A stretch of DNA of 64,000 bases from Pseudorhizobium endolithicum (GCF_902153245.2 NZ_CABFWF030000018.1:203343-267342); one strand, 5' to 3'; shown: positions 9,387 through 18,106, counted from the first letter of the stretch. Program-made: numbers and translations. Notes: generated by a model from the sequence alone, not told the origin.

Positions 9387-9426
9387 TTGACGCGGCGTTG
9401 ACGCTGGCCTCACGCCGGGCTGACGC
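9387..9426 (+). promoter_or_regulatory. Four heptamer direct repeats at exact 11-bp spacing (candidate SARP operator)
   Basis: TTGACGC (9387), TTGACGC (9398), CTCACGC (9409) and CTGACGC (9420) are separated by 4-nt spacers; a weaker TTTGCGC sits one step upstream at 9376. SARP and PhoB/OmpR-type winged helices bind such heptamers on one DNA face. A possible -10 (GATGCT, 9435-9440) lies 8 bp after the last repeat, the distance reported for SARP promoters. The array precedes the first small YYxG gene. Confidence 0.65.
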
Positions 9427-9509
9427 CTGCGCGCGATGCTCCCACCAACAAAAAAGGCGGCCACGGCGATACGGACCGGGTCCCGAGACGGAAGAAGGGA
9501 GAAGAAGTG

Positions 9510-9725
9510 ATGATGAACCAGATTCACCAGGTCGCTCCGGCCTTCATGGCGTGGATCGCATTGAGTGGCGGCAGCCATGAGAGCGATGCGATCTTCCGGG
9601 CCAGCCAGTCCGTGATCGGCCTTCAGCGCGATCAGCAGGGCTGGGAAGCGGCGACCAAGCGAGAACGGCTGGTCTTCGGATCCAACAAGGCCGGCGACTA
9701 TTACGAGGGCGCGCTTCCCCCTTAG
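9510..9725 (+). CDS. Small protein ending in a GDYYEG motif
   Basis: 71 residues, not recognised as any family. ATG codons at 9510 and 9513 and a GTG at 9507 share the frame; the purine-rich GAAGAAGGGAGAAG lies just upstream. There is a mildly hydrophobic stretch near the N-terminus (APAFMAWIALSGG) but no clear signal peptide. The C-terminus is KAGDYYEGALPP, which matches motifs in the next two small proteins. It is the first gene after the heptamer-repeat array and is likely co-transcribed with them. The composition (charged middle, Gln-rich) gives no hint of an enzyme. Confidence 0.65.
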   Translation: MMNQIHQVAPAFMAWIALSGGSHESDAIFRASQSVIGLQRDQQGWEAATKRERLVFGSNKAGDYYEGALPP

Positions 9726-9794
9726 CGCCCAACGCCTTGGAAGCATGAACAAGCCGCCCATGAGGGCGTGGAAAGGAAACCGGAGGATGAAACC

Positions 9795-10019
9795 ATGAGG
9801 AAGACACTGTTGATGGCAGCCTTGCTCACTGTTGCAGGCATGCCGATCGCATTCGCTGGCGAGGGCGAATACTACCGGGGTACACAGCTCGCACTCGGGT
9901 TCATGCCTGTTGACCAGGTGGTCACTGGCGGCCCGCGATGGAGGCACCCGGGGATACCCCGCATGCCGACGTCGAGAGACAATCGTCTACCGAACGATGA
10001 CCTGAGGGGCATCCGGTAG
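9795..10019 (+). CDS. Small exported protein with GEYYRG at the mature N-terminus
   Basis: 74 residues from ATG 9795, which follows CCGGAGGATG at suitable distance. The first ~22 residues form a classical signal peptide (MRKTLLMAALLTVAGMPIAFA) with an AFA cleavage site. The mature chain starts GEGEYYRGTQLALGF and ends in a Pro/Arg-rich tail. No known domain. The G-E-Y-Y-R-G segment lies a few residues after the cleavage point, as in the neighbour at 10102. Likely periplasmic or secreted; function unknown. Confidence 0.7.
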   Translation: MRKTLLMAALLTVAGMPIAFAGEGEYYRGTQLALGFMPVDQVVTGGPRWRHPGIPRMPTSRDNRLPNDDLRGIR

Positions 10020-10101
10020 CCAACATCATTCCCGGAATACTCAATCGACAAACCAACCGCAGGGAGGACAGCCCCTGCATCCAAAGTGAAAGGACAGGAC
10101 A

Positions 10102-10344
10102 ATGAAAACCACGAACGCAATTATTGCGGCCGCATTCATCGCAGCCGCAGCCCTTGGGACCGTAGCATCTGCAGCCGAAGGGAACTACTATCCTGGTGCA
10201 GGGGGTTCGACTGGCGCAATACATGGGCCGGGCATCGACCGCTTCACGACCCAGGGGATCAACCCCGTCTCGCCGCGCCCGATGAGGGACAACCACACGA
10301 TCGACAGCGGCGATTACTACCAGGGTGTCGATCGCAATCGTTAA
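10102..10344 (+). CDS. Small exported protein with two YYxG motifs
   Basis: 80 residues; ATG 10102 follows AAAGGACAGG. A signal peptide (MKTTNAIIAAAFIAAAALG...ASA) is followed at once by AEGNYYPGAGGS, and the protein ends with DSGDYYQGVDRNR. It thus carries the motif at both ends of the mature chain, combining the arrangement of the two preceding small proteins. The middle is Gly/Pro-rich with no predicted fold. Unrecognised family. It is the last gene of the cluster; the next gene is convergent. Confidence 0.7.
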   Translation: MKTTNAIIAAAFIAAAALGTVASAAEGNYYPGAGGSTGAIHGPGIDRFTTQGINPVSPRPMRDNHTIDSGDYYQGVDRNR

Positions 10345-10500
10345 GCGGCAGCCTTCTCAGAAGGCACGTAGTAGGTTGGTGTTCAACGGAAATACTGCGT
10401 GCCTTCCGAGTGGATTATGCGTCGACAAGGCATTCACCTCCACGCGCAACCCATGCTGCGCTCACCTCACGGCGCGTTCCGGATAGGGCCTCAGCGAAGC

Positions 10501-11511
10501 CTAACCGCCTCGAACGGTTTGCCGCCAGACGATGTTGGCGTGTAGTTTCACCAAGGGCTCTCGCGCAAAGGCTGACCCCTCGGGCAAGCTTAGCCACTCG
10601 ACAGCCTGAAGGGCGATTTCATCAACAGGCTGGGCAAAGGTGGTCAGGCTGTAGGCACTCCATGATGCCTGCTCGATATCATCGAAGCCGATGACGCAGA
10701 GATCCTTGGGGATCGAGAGGCCGAACTCCTGGCGAACCGCATCCATTAATCCGCAGGCAATGAGATCCGTGGCGCAAAAGACTGCCTGCGGACGCTGGCG
10801 GCGCGTCATCAGGCTTTGAGCAATCGTACGACCGCATTGGTATCCCGTCACTCCCTGCCGCTCGACAATGACCTGCAACCCGAGTTCCTTAGCCGCCTCT
10901 AGGAAACCCTGTTCCCGTGCCACCAGGCTTGGGGTTCCGGCCCCTGACGTGGCAAAGGCGACAAGGTGGCATCCCGCCCGAAGGAACGCACGAGCGGCAG
11001 TGTCCGCGGCCGCAGCATCGTCCAGATTAATCCGAAGCAAGCCTTCTTGCTGCTCGTCTCTATTGATGAGAACGAGACGCTGGCCGCTTCGCAGGCAAAG
11101 GTCGATGATCGATTTGTCCGGCATGCCAGACAGTATGACCGATGCATCAGCGCGATACCGAACGGCTTGCTGCAAGGCGCGGTTCACGCTTCCGTCGGAT
11201 CGATCGGTATTGATCAGCATGGCCACGCGTCCGGCATTCTGCAACTGGTCTGTGAGGGCTCGCAGGAGGTTGGATCGATAAGGCGTAGCAAGGTCAGACA
11301 CGATCATGCATACGATGCCGCTTTCGCGGCGCGTGAGGCCCCGCGCAAGATGATTGACGTGATAGCCAAGATCCTCGGCAGCGCGAAGCACGCGAAGACG
11401 CGTTTCGTCCGATACGCTCGCGCCGGGCGTAAAGGTACGGGAAACGGCCGAACGTGATACGCCGGCTTTCACCGCTACGTCCTGTGCACTGACGAAAATC
11501 TTTCGGCTCAC
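10501..11511 (-). CDS. LacI-family transcriptional regulator
   Basis: 336 residues. The N-terminal helix-turn-helix is typical (VSAQDVAVKAGVSRSAVSRTFTPG, then LGYHVNHLAR hinge), followed by a periplasmic-binding-protein-like effector domain with DLIACGLMDAVRQ and VIGFDDIEQASW. It is divergent from the ABC transporter that starts at 11676 and is its probable regulator. A LacI-like inverted repeat is present at 11617-11634 between them. Sugar or sugar-phosphate effectors are usual for the family; the actual ligand cannot be read from sequence. Confidence 0.93.
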   Translation of the reverse strand: MSRKIFVSAQDVAVKAGVSRSAVSRTFTPGASVSDETRLRVLRAAEDLGYHVNHLARGLTRRESGIVCMIVSDLATPYRSNLLRALTDQLQNAGRVAMLINTDRSDGSVNRALQQAVRYRADASVILSGMPDKSIIDLCLRSGQRLVLINRDEQQEGLLRINLDDAAAADTAARAFLRAGCHLVAFATSGAGTPSLVAREQGFLEAAKELGLQVIVERQGVTGYQCGRTIAQSLMTRRQRPQAVFCATDLIACGLMDAVRQEFGLSIPKDLCVIGFDDIEQASWSAYSLTTFAQPVDEIALQAVEWLSLPEGSAFAREPLVKLHANIVWRQTVRGG

Positions 11512-11616
11512 CTTGCTCGGACCCTACACCTGCACAGCCTTGCACATGACGGTCGAGGATTTCAGGGGCTTCCTCGCCGCCTCCGGATTTGACAGAGATG
11601 ACATTATCATGCAGCA

Positions 11617-11634
11617 TTTGCACACGCTTGCAAA
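11617..11634. promoter_or_regulatory. Candidate LacI-family operator
   Basis: TTTGCA and TGCAAA half-sites flank a 6-nt spacer (CACGCT). The site lies 42 bp before the binding-protein start codon and between divergent regulator and transporter genes, where a local LacI repressor would act. Confidence 0.5.
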
Positions 11635-11675
11635 GCGGCGGACGTGGAGGCGTTCGTTAGACCGGAGGAGACCAC

Positions 11676-12704
11676 ATGAACTCGATCAAGTTGATCGCGG
11701 CAGGCCTTGCCGCGAGCGCGTCCCTTATTGCCTTCAGCGCCAAGGCCGAAGGCAGCCTCAATCTCATCTGCTCGGCGGACGTTGTCATATGCGAGCAGAT
11801 GCAAGCCGACTTCCAGAAAGAAACAGGAACGTCGGTCAACATGGTACGCCTTTCATCCGGCGAGACTTACGCTAAGATCCGCGCGGAGGCGCGCAATCCG
11901 AAGACCGACGTCTGGTGGGGCGGAACGGGAGACCCGCATCTTCAGGCTGCTGCTGAGAACCTGACGGAAGAATACAAGTCACCATTGCTTTCCGAGTTGC
12001 AAGATTGGGCGGTCAAGCAGGCGGAGAGTGCTGACTACAAGACGGTCGGCATCTACGCCGGCGCCTTGGGGTGGGGTTACAACACCGACATCTTCGCGTC
12101 GAAAGGGTTCACGGAGCCAAAGTGCTGGGCCGACCTGCTGGATCCTTCCTTGAAGGGCGAGATCCAGATGGCAAATCCGAACTCATCCGGCACCGCTTAT
12201 ACGGCGTTGGCATCGCTCGTGCAAATCATGGGCGAGGATGAGGCTTTTGACTACATGGAGAAGTTGAACGCCAACATTTCGCAGTACACGAAATCCGGTT
12301 CTGCTCCGGTAAAGGCTGCGGCACGCGGCGAAACCGGGCTTGGCATCGTCTTCATGCATGATGCCGTATCCCAGACCGCCGAGGGCTTCCCCGTCAAGTC
12401 TGTCGCGCCCTGTGAGGGGACAGGCTACGAAATCGGCTCCATGTCGATCGTCAAGGGAGCCAAGAACCTCGATAACGCGAAGAAATGGTACGACTGGGCA
12501 CTGTCTGCACCCGTCCAGTCGCGCATGAAGGACGCAAAGTCCTTCCAGCTACCGTCCAACAAGAGTGCCGAAATCCCGAAAGAGGCGCCTCGCTTCGAGG
12601 ACATCAAGCTGATCGACTACGACTTCAAGACCTATGGTGAGCCGGAGCGGCGCAAGGCGCTTCTGGAACGTTGGGACCGCGAGATCGGCGCCAAGGCCAA
12701 CTAA
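11676..12704 (+). CDS. AfuA/FbpA-type ABC transporter substrate-binding protein
   Basis: 342 residues with a signal peptide (LIAAGLAASASLIAFSAKA). The chain has FbpA/AfuA hallmarks: LNLICSADVVICEQM, RLSSGETYAKIRAEARNPKTDVWWGG, the GYNTDIF and SGTAYTAL segments. Family members bind ferric iron, phosphonates or, for Actinobacillus AfuA, hexose phosphates. The ligand here is not certain, but the LacI regulator and the downstream inositol-monophosphatase-type enzyme favour a phosphorylated sugar or polyol over iron. It begins an operon with a fused permease, an ATPase and the phosphatase. Confidence 0.88.
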   Translation: MNSIKLIAAGLAASASLIAFSAKAEGSLNLICSADVVICEQMQADFQKETGTSVNMVRLSSGETYAKIRAEARNPKTDVWWGGTGDPHLQAAAENLTEEYKSPLLSELQDWAVKQAESADYKTVGIYAGALGWGYNTDIFASKGFTEPKCWADLLDPSLKGEIQMANPNSSGTAYTALASLVQIMGEDEAFDYMEKLNANISQYTKSGSAPVKAAARGETGLGIVFMHDAVSQTAEGFPVKSVAPCEGTGYEIGSMSIVKGAKNLDNAKKWYDWALSAPVQSRMKDAKSFQLPSNKSAEIPKEAPRFEDIKLIDYDFKTYGEPERRKALLERWDREIGAKAN

Positions 12705-12786
12705 GCCTGCACGCTATCATCGAGCCGCAGGTGCCGGGAACCGGCGCCTGCATGCAGACCTACCTCGAACCGGCGGCAGGGAGTCC

Positions 12787-15012
12787 ATGTCAAACAGCGA
12801 TCGTCGACTGGATTGGATCTTCGGCACAGGCGTGCTCAGCCTCCTTCTTCTCCCCTGGTATCGGATCGAGCTCGGCTTCTTCAATCTTTCCTGGCTTACC
12901 GGCTTCATGGGTGATGAAGACCTTGCTCCAGCCATTCTTCAGGCAAGCACAAGTGGACGCTGGTGGCTCTGGGGAGCGATCCTATTGTTTGCCGCAGCGA
13001 TGCTGGTGCGGGTGCTGCAACCGGTGTCGGAAAGACGTGGAACGTTACTTGCGCTGATTGGCGCCGCCGGAGTGCTCTTTGTCGCCTTCCAAGGCCTGGC
13101 GATCACTTTCGCCGGATGGACGTGGACGATCTTCGAAGGCCTCTTTGGGCCGCTTTCAGCCGGCCAGCCTGCAATGGGCGCCGGTGCGATCACCTTGTCC
13201 ATCATGTTCGTACTGATGTTCTCCTTTGGCTGCGCGGAGCGCGGCGTGATGAAAGGCGATGCGTTTATCGTCAGCGCGATTTCGCTCCTGGCTTTTCTGG
13301 TCGCAGTCTTCGTATTTTATCCGATCATCAGCATGTTCGTCGGTGCGTTCCAGGATTTCGACGGGTCCTTCAACCCGGATGGGTTTCTACGCAACATCGT
13401 CGACCCGTCGATCTGGAGCCTTGGCTGCGTGATCGGAAGCGAGCGCTGCGGCGTCGCCTGGCGAACCTTCTTCCTCGCCGTCACGACCGCTTCCGGCTCA
13501 ACGCTTCTCGGTCTTGCCTTTGCTCTGGTCGCCACCCGCACTGGCGTCCGGTTCAAGAAGGGGCTGCGGCTTCTCACGATCTTGCCGATCATTACACCTC
13601 CCTTTGTGATCGGTCTTGCGCTGACATTGTTGTTCGGTCGGGCGGGCGTCGTCACGGAGGGGCTGTCGCAGCTCTTCGGCATCGAGCCTGGGCGCTGGCT
13701 TTACGGGTTGACCGGTATCTGGATCGCGCAGGTCCTGTCGTTTACACCAATTTCCTTTTTGGTCCTGATCGGCGTGGTGGAAGGCGTGTCCCCCTCGATG
13801 GAGGAAGCGTCCCAGACGCTGCGGGCCGACCGATGGAGAACCTTCTGGCACATCTCCCTGCCGCTGATGAAACCAGGGCTCGCCAATGCCTTCCTGATCG
13901 GGTTCATCGAGAGCATGGCGGATTTCGGCAACCCGCTGGTGCTGGGTGGCAGCCACGGCGTCCTGTCAACCGAGATCTTTTTTGCCGTTGTCGGCTCCCA
14001 GAATGATCCTTCGCGCGCCGCGGTTTTAGCAATGATCCTCCTTTGCTTCACGCTGTCGGCCTTCGTCGCCCAGCGGCTGTGGCTCGGAAAGAAGAGTTTC
14101 GCGACAGTGACCGGCAAGGGTGATAATGGCGTCCACGCCGCCCTCCCCCGCTCCGTTGCCATCGGCGTCCACGCCCTTGTCATCCCTTGGGCGGTGTTCA
14201 CGCTCGTCGTCTACGGCATGATCATCGCCGGCGGCTTCGTGAAGACCTGGGGGTTGGATAACAGCTTCACCCTGCAGCACTATAATCGCGCGTTCTCCAT
14301 CAGCATCACTGACAGCGGCATCGCATGGACTGGCGTGGCTTGGAATTCGTTCTGGACCACGATGGAGATCGCTTTGATCTCTGCACCACTGACGGCAGCT
14401 GTCGGACTGATGACGGCCTATCTCATCGTACGCCAACGTTTCGCTGGCCGAGATCTCTTCGAATTCGCCCTGATGATGAGCTTTGCTATCCCAGGCACAG
14501 TTATCGGCATCAGCTATATCATGGCCTTCAACCTCCCGCCGCTCGAGATGACGGGGACGGCCGCAATCCTCATTGCCTGCTTCGTCTTCCGCAACATGCC
14601 TGTGGGCGTGCGAGGCGGGGTCGCTGCCATGAAACAGCTGGACCAGAGCTTGGACGAAGCCTCTCTTACCTTGAGGGCAAACAGCTTCCGGACAATCCGC
14701 AAGGTGATCCTGCCATTGCTTCGTCCAGCCATCACGGCTGCGCTGGTCTATTCCTTTGTGCGCGCGATTACCTCCATAAGTGCCGTCATTTTCCTGGTCA
14801 GTGCCGAGCACAATATGGCGACGTCCTATATTGTCGGGCTGGTGGAGAATGGCGAATACGGTGTTGCAATCGCCTATTCCTCCGCCCTCATCATCGTGAT
14901 GATTGCCATTATTGCCATCTTCCAGCTGCTGGTCGGCGAGCGTCGGTTACGTCGCGCCAGCCGCCTTGCCATTTCTATGCCTGCGTCGGCTCCCAAGGAG
15001 AAACCCGCATGA
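12787..15012 (+). CDS. Fused FbpB/AfuB-type ABC permease with N-terminal membrane extension
   Basis: 741 residues from ATG 12787 (preceded by GGCAGGGAG). The first ~190 residues hold four or so membrane helices not part of the permease core. Two permease domains follow, each with an EAA-loop motif: SMEEASQTLRADRWRTFWHI and SLDEASLTLRANSFRTIRKV. The double-domain arrangement is normal for FbpB-like permeases, where one chain supplies both membrane halves. Its stop overlaps the next gene's ATG by 4 bp (ATGA), showing translational coupling. It would carry the substrate bound by the upstream binding protein across the inner membrane. Confidence 0.9.
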   Translation: MSNSDRRLDWIFGTGVLSLLLLPWYRIELGFFNLSWLTGFMGDEDLAPAILQASTSGRWWLWGAILLFAAAMLVRVLQPVSERRGTLLALIGAAGVLFVAFQGLAITFAGWTWTIFEGLFGPLSAGQPAMGAGAITLSIMFVLMFSFGCAERGVMKGDAFIVSAISLLAFLVAVFVFYPIISMFVGAFQDFDGSFNPDGFLRNIVDPSIWSLGCVIGSERCGVAWRTFFLAVTTASGSTLLGLAFALVATRTGVRFKKGLRLLTILPIITPPFVIGLALTLLFGRAGVVTEGLSQLFGIEPGRWLYGLTGIWIAQVLSFTPISFLVLIGVVEGVSPSMEEASQTLRADRWRTFWHISLPLMKPGLANAFLIGFIESMADFGNPLVLGGSHGVLSTEIFFAVVGSQNDPSRAAVLAMILLCFTLSAFVAQRLWLGKKSFATVTGKGDNGVHAALPRSVAIGVHALVIPWAVFTLVVYGMIIAGGFVKTWGLDNSFTLQHYNRAFSISITDSGIAWTGVAWNSFWTTMEIALISAPLTAAVGLMTAYLIVRQRFAGRDLFEFALMMSFAIPGTVIGISYIMAFNLPPLEMTGTAAILIACFVFRNMPVGVRGGVAAMKQLDQSLDEASLTLRANSFRTIRKVILPLLRPAITAALVYSFVRAITSISAVIFLVSAEHNMATSYIVGLVENGEYGVAIAYSSALIIVMIAIIAIFQLLVGERRLRRASRLAISMPASAPKEKPA

Positions 15013-16067
15013 ACACGCCCGGCTCGGTGGTATTCCAAAACATCCGAAAGACATTTGGTGCGTTCACCGCGATCCACGACCTTTCGATCACCATTAAGCC
15101 AGGGACGCTCGTGACCCTGCTCGGGCCGTCTGGCTGCGGAAAAACAACGACGCTTCGAATGCTGGCCGGCTTAGAGCATCCTAGCGCCGGCCGCATCCTG
15201 ATCGGCGGCAAGGACGTCACCATGCTTCCGGCAAACGAGCGCGATGTCTCCATGGTTTTCCAGTCCTACGCGCTGTTCCCGCACATGTCTGCCCTGCAGA
15301 ACGTGGCCTACGGCCTCGAATCTTCAGGGATGAAGCTAAAGGAAGCGCGCGAGCGCGCCGAAGAGGGACTGCAACTCGTAGGACTTGCCGGAATGGGGGA
15401 CCGTCTGCCGGCCGAACTGTCAGGTGGACAGCAGCAGCGGGTGGCAGTTGCACGGGCACTTGTGCTGGAGCCCCAGGTGCTGCTTCTCGATGAGCCTCTT
15501 TCCAACCTCGACGCCCGTCTGCGCCGGCGGGTGCGAACGGAGATCCGGGAGCTTCAACAGAGGCTTGGTTTCACCGCGGTTTACGTGACCCATGATCAGG
15601 ATGAAGCGCTTGCGGTTTCGGACCACATCATCGTCATGAAGGATGGCAGGGTAGCGCAAGAGGGCGCACCGCGCCAGCTTTACGAAGCGCCCGCCTCGTC
15701 GTTCATCGCCGACTTCATGGGCGAAGCAAATGTCATGTCGTGCCAGGTCATCGCCATAGAGGGGGAAGAGGCCATGATCCGGCTCGGCTCGCTGACGCAC
15801 AAGGTACCGAAGCGCGATGTGATGCAGGCAGGCGAGGCAAAGCTGGCGGTACGTCCAAATGCAATTACTCTTGAGCCCGCCGCCGATGCTCCCTTCGGCG
15901 GCGTCATCAGCCATGCTGCCTATCTTGGCGATCACGTGGAATACGAAGTTGAGACAGAGGCAGGCAGAATCTTTGTCGTTGATCAGGCCGTAGACCGGAT
16001 ATTGCCGTCTACCACGCCCGTGTCCGTTGGCTTCAAGCAACGCGGCATTGCCATCATCACCAATTGA
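15009..16067 (+). CDS. ABC transporter ATP-binding protein (FbpC/AfuC/PotA type)
   Basis: 352 residues. Walker A is GPSGCGKTT, Q-loop SMVFQSYALFPHM, signature LSGGQQQRVAVARAL, Walker B VLLLDEPLSNLDA, switch His in VTHDQDEAL. A C-terminal TOBE-like region (~residues 250-350) follows, with LAVRPNAITLEP. It energises the preceding permease, starts inside that gene's stop codon and ends 34 bp before the phosphatase gene. Confidence 0.93.
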   Translation: MNTPGSVVFQNIRKTFGAFTAIHDLSITIKPGTLVTLLGPSGCGKTTTLRMLAGLEHPSAGRILIGGKDVTMLPANERDVSMVFQSYALFPHMSALQNVAYGLESSGMKLKEARERAEEGLQLVGLAGMGDRLPAELSGGQQQRVAVARALVLEPQVLLLDEPLSNLDARLRRRVRTEIRELQQRLGFTAVYVTHDQDEALAVSDHIIVMKDGRVAQEGAPRQLYEAPASSFIADFMGEANVMSCQVIAIEGEEAMIRLGSLTHKVPKRDVMQAGEAKLAVRPNAITLEPAADAPFGGVISHAAYLGDHVEYEVETEAGRIFVVDQAVDRILPSTTPVSVGFKQRGIAIITN

Positions 16068-16101
16068 CAACAGGAGCGTCGGCTAGACGCAAGAGGATTT
16101 C

Positions 16102-16902
16102 ATGACCTCTCACGCAACGATCGGCTATCAAACCAGGCAAAAATTCGCAGAGGATGTTGCGCGCGAAGCGGGTGCCATTGCTCTCGATTTCTTTCGGCGG
16201 CGAGAGACACTTGTAATCGAGACAAAGAAGGATCCACAGGATGTCGTCTCCATAGCCGACCGGGCAGTGGAGACCCTTATTCGCGACCGCATTGCACAGG
16301 CTTATCCGGGAGACGGGATGCTCGGAGAAGAATATGGACTAGCGGAAGGCGTGTCCGGCTTCACCTGGGTCATCGACCCAATCGACGGCACCAGCCCCTT
16401 TGTTAACGGCATGCCGACCTGGTGCGTGTCGATTGCGCTTCTGCACCAGGGCGAGCCGGTTGCCGGCATCATCGCCGCGCCTTGCCAGGATGAGCTTTTT
16501 TCCGCCGCACGTGACCTCGGTGCCCAGCTCAATGGTGCCGTTCTCCGGCTCGATGCCTCGCGTAGCATACGCAACGCAGTGACCGGCATCGGTGCCAACC
16601 ATCACGTCGCTCCTCATATCGTTGCCAATGTCGTGGAAGCGCTCCTCACGCAAGGCGGCACCTTCATCCGTAATGGATCAGGCGCGCTGATGCTCGCCTA
16701 CGTCGCCGCCGGACGGCTCGTCGGTTACTACGAGCCCTACATGCATGCCTGGGATTGCCTAGCCGGGTATTGCCTTGTTCGCGAAGCCGGAGGCTGGTAC
16801 CTCCCCTTTCCTACCGAGGGGGCTTCCTTGTCCAAGGGAGCGCCTGTCCTGGCTGCGGCGCCCGGAGCCATCGACGATTTGCGGGCGCTCACGGCACTAT
16901 GA
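16102..16902 (+). CDS. Inositol monophosphatase-family phosphatase
   Basis: 266 residues with the metal-dependent phosphatase motifs: GEEYG (first metal Glu pair), WVIDPIDGTSPFVNGMPTW, and C-terminal AWDCLAGYCLVREAGG. The family includes inositol monophosphatases, HisN-type histidinol phosphatases and sugar-phosphate phosphatases; the substrate is not determinable here. As last gene of a LacI-AfuABC-type operon, a role dephosphorylating the imported compound is a reasonable inference. Confidence 0.88.
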   Translation: MTSHATIGYQTRQKFAEDVAREAGAIALDFFRRRETLVIETKKDPQDVVSIADRAVETLIRDRIAQAYPGDGMLGEEYGLAEGVSGFTWVIDPIDGTSPFVNGMPTWCVSIALLHQGEPVAGIIAAPCQDELFSAARDLGAQLNGAVLRLDASRSIRNAVTGIGANHHVAPHIVANVVEALLTQGGTFIRNGSGALMLAYVAAGRLVGYYEPYMHAWDCLAGYCLVREAGGWYLPFPTEGASLSKGAPVLAAAPGAIDDLRALTAL

Positions 16903-17120
16903 GATTGGTCGAAGCTTGCGATCGACGGCTTGGTACCTGCCTCAAGATCTCTGGTCGACAAGAGGCATAGGCGCAAAATTGAATGGACGGCCTCCGTTCT
17001 TGAGGAGATACTGCGGGTTGAATGCCATGCTGCGCTCGGACAGTGGGAGGTACTAACGCGCTTCGCTTGAGCCGCGCGACGCTGAACATGGCTGTGGCTT
17101 GAACACAACAAAGCATTGCC

Positions 17121-17981
17121 TCATCCGTCCTCCAGAAACGCCAGAAGCGCTGCATTCACCGAGCTGCTTTCCTCACGTTGGACCCAATGCGTCGCCTTCT
17201 GAAAGGCCTTCAGGTGCCCACGGTCACAAAGCGCCAGGCTTCGCTCAGCCAGTCCATATTCCAGCGCCTGGTCCTGCATTCCCCATAGGATAAGCGTGGG
17301 CACAGTTATCCGGGCGTTCAGGGCGGGGCGAAGGCGCAGGGCGCGATACCAGTTGAGCATGCTGGTAAGGGCTTGCGGCTGCTCCCAAGCCTGCCGATAA
17401 TCAGCTATTTCCTCTTCTTTGAAGGCGCCTTTCCTGCTGGATCTTCTCAATGCCCCCGCCAGCATGGAAGAGCGATTCGCACCAAGGACAGCTTCAGGAA
17501 GCCAGGGGAACTGGAAGAAAGCTGCATAGCTGCTGCGCAGGAACTGCGTCGGAGATCGCATCGCATGGGCAAGCAGCACCTCGGGATGCGGCGCATTCAG
17601 GATGACAAGTCTCTCCAATCTGTCGGGCACCATTTCTCCGGCGGCCCATGTAACCATGCCGCCCCAGTCATGGCCAACCAGGTGAAAGCGCTCGAGGCCG
17701 AGGGCGTCGGCCAATCCAACCACATCGCCGACGAGCTTGCCCAGCGCGTACTCCCTGACGCCCCTGGGTTTGTCGCTGGTGTTACAGCCTCTCTGGTCAG
17801 GAACAATTACCTTGTAGCCGGCGGAAACAAGGGCGTCGATCTGGCGTCGCCAACCTATCCAGAAGTCGGGAAAGCCGTGCAGCAGAATAACGGGCTTGCC
17901 GTCATCCGGCCCAGCCTGAACGACATGAAGCCGAATGCCCCCAGCGTTGACGTAGTCATGAGTGAGCTGTTCCGAAATCAT
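17121..17981 (-). CDS. Alpha/beta hydrolase, epoxide hydrolase-like
   Basis: 286 residues with an alpha/beta hydrolase core: HGFPDFWIGWRRQ (oxyanion loop), nucleophile elbow GHDWGG with the Asp typical of epoxide hydrolases and haloalkane dehalogenases, acid region LWGMQDQALEYG, and final catalytic His in KATHWVQREE. Compared with dehalogenases the HGFP and D-W-G-G pattern best fits soluble epoxide hydrolase-like enzymes. No neighbouring pathway points to a substrate; the flanking genes are unrelated. Cytoplasmic, no signal peptide. Confidence 0.85.
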   Translation of the reverse strand: MISEQLTHDYVNAGGIRLHVVQAGPDDGKPVILLHGFPDFWIGWRRQIDALVSAGYKVIVPDQRGCNTSDKPRGVREYALGKLVGDVVGLADALGLERFHLVGHDWGGMVTWAAGEMVPDRLERLVILNAPHPEVLLAHAMRSPTQFLRSSYAAFFQFPWLPEAVLGANRSSMLAGALRRSSRKGAFKEEEIADYRQAWEQPQALTSMLNWYRALRLRPALNARITVPTLILWGMQDQALEYGLAERSLALCDRGHLKAFQKATHWVQREESSSVNAALLAFLEDG

Positions 17982-18106
17982 GGCAGCTAACGCGGTTGTC
18001 GTTAGATTGGATCCGGTGTCCTATGCTTCTCGTGAAACCATCAGGCCGCGTCAGGTGGCTCAATGGTATCAACAGCGACGCTATCTCGAGCCGCCGATGT
18101 CGGCTC

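Noticed and set aside
10350-10364. GCCTTC-TCA-GAAGGC hairpin after the small YYxG gene
   Set aside because: Only 6 bp stem and no U-run; could be chance.
12963-14006. 347-codon plus-strand frame inside the permease gene
   Set aside because: Shadow of the ABC permease; the overlapping frame has all the membrane and EAA-loop motifs.
14325-15008. Long N-terminal extension of the ATPase frame starting at 14325
   Set aside because: It lies inside the permease gene. The ATG at 15009 coincides with the permease stop and begins the normal ABC domain.
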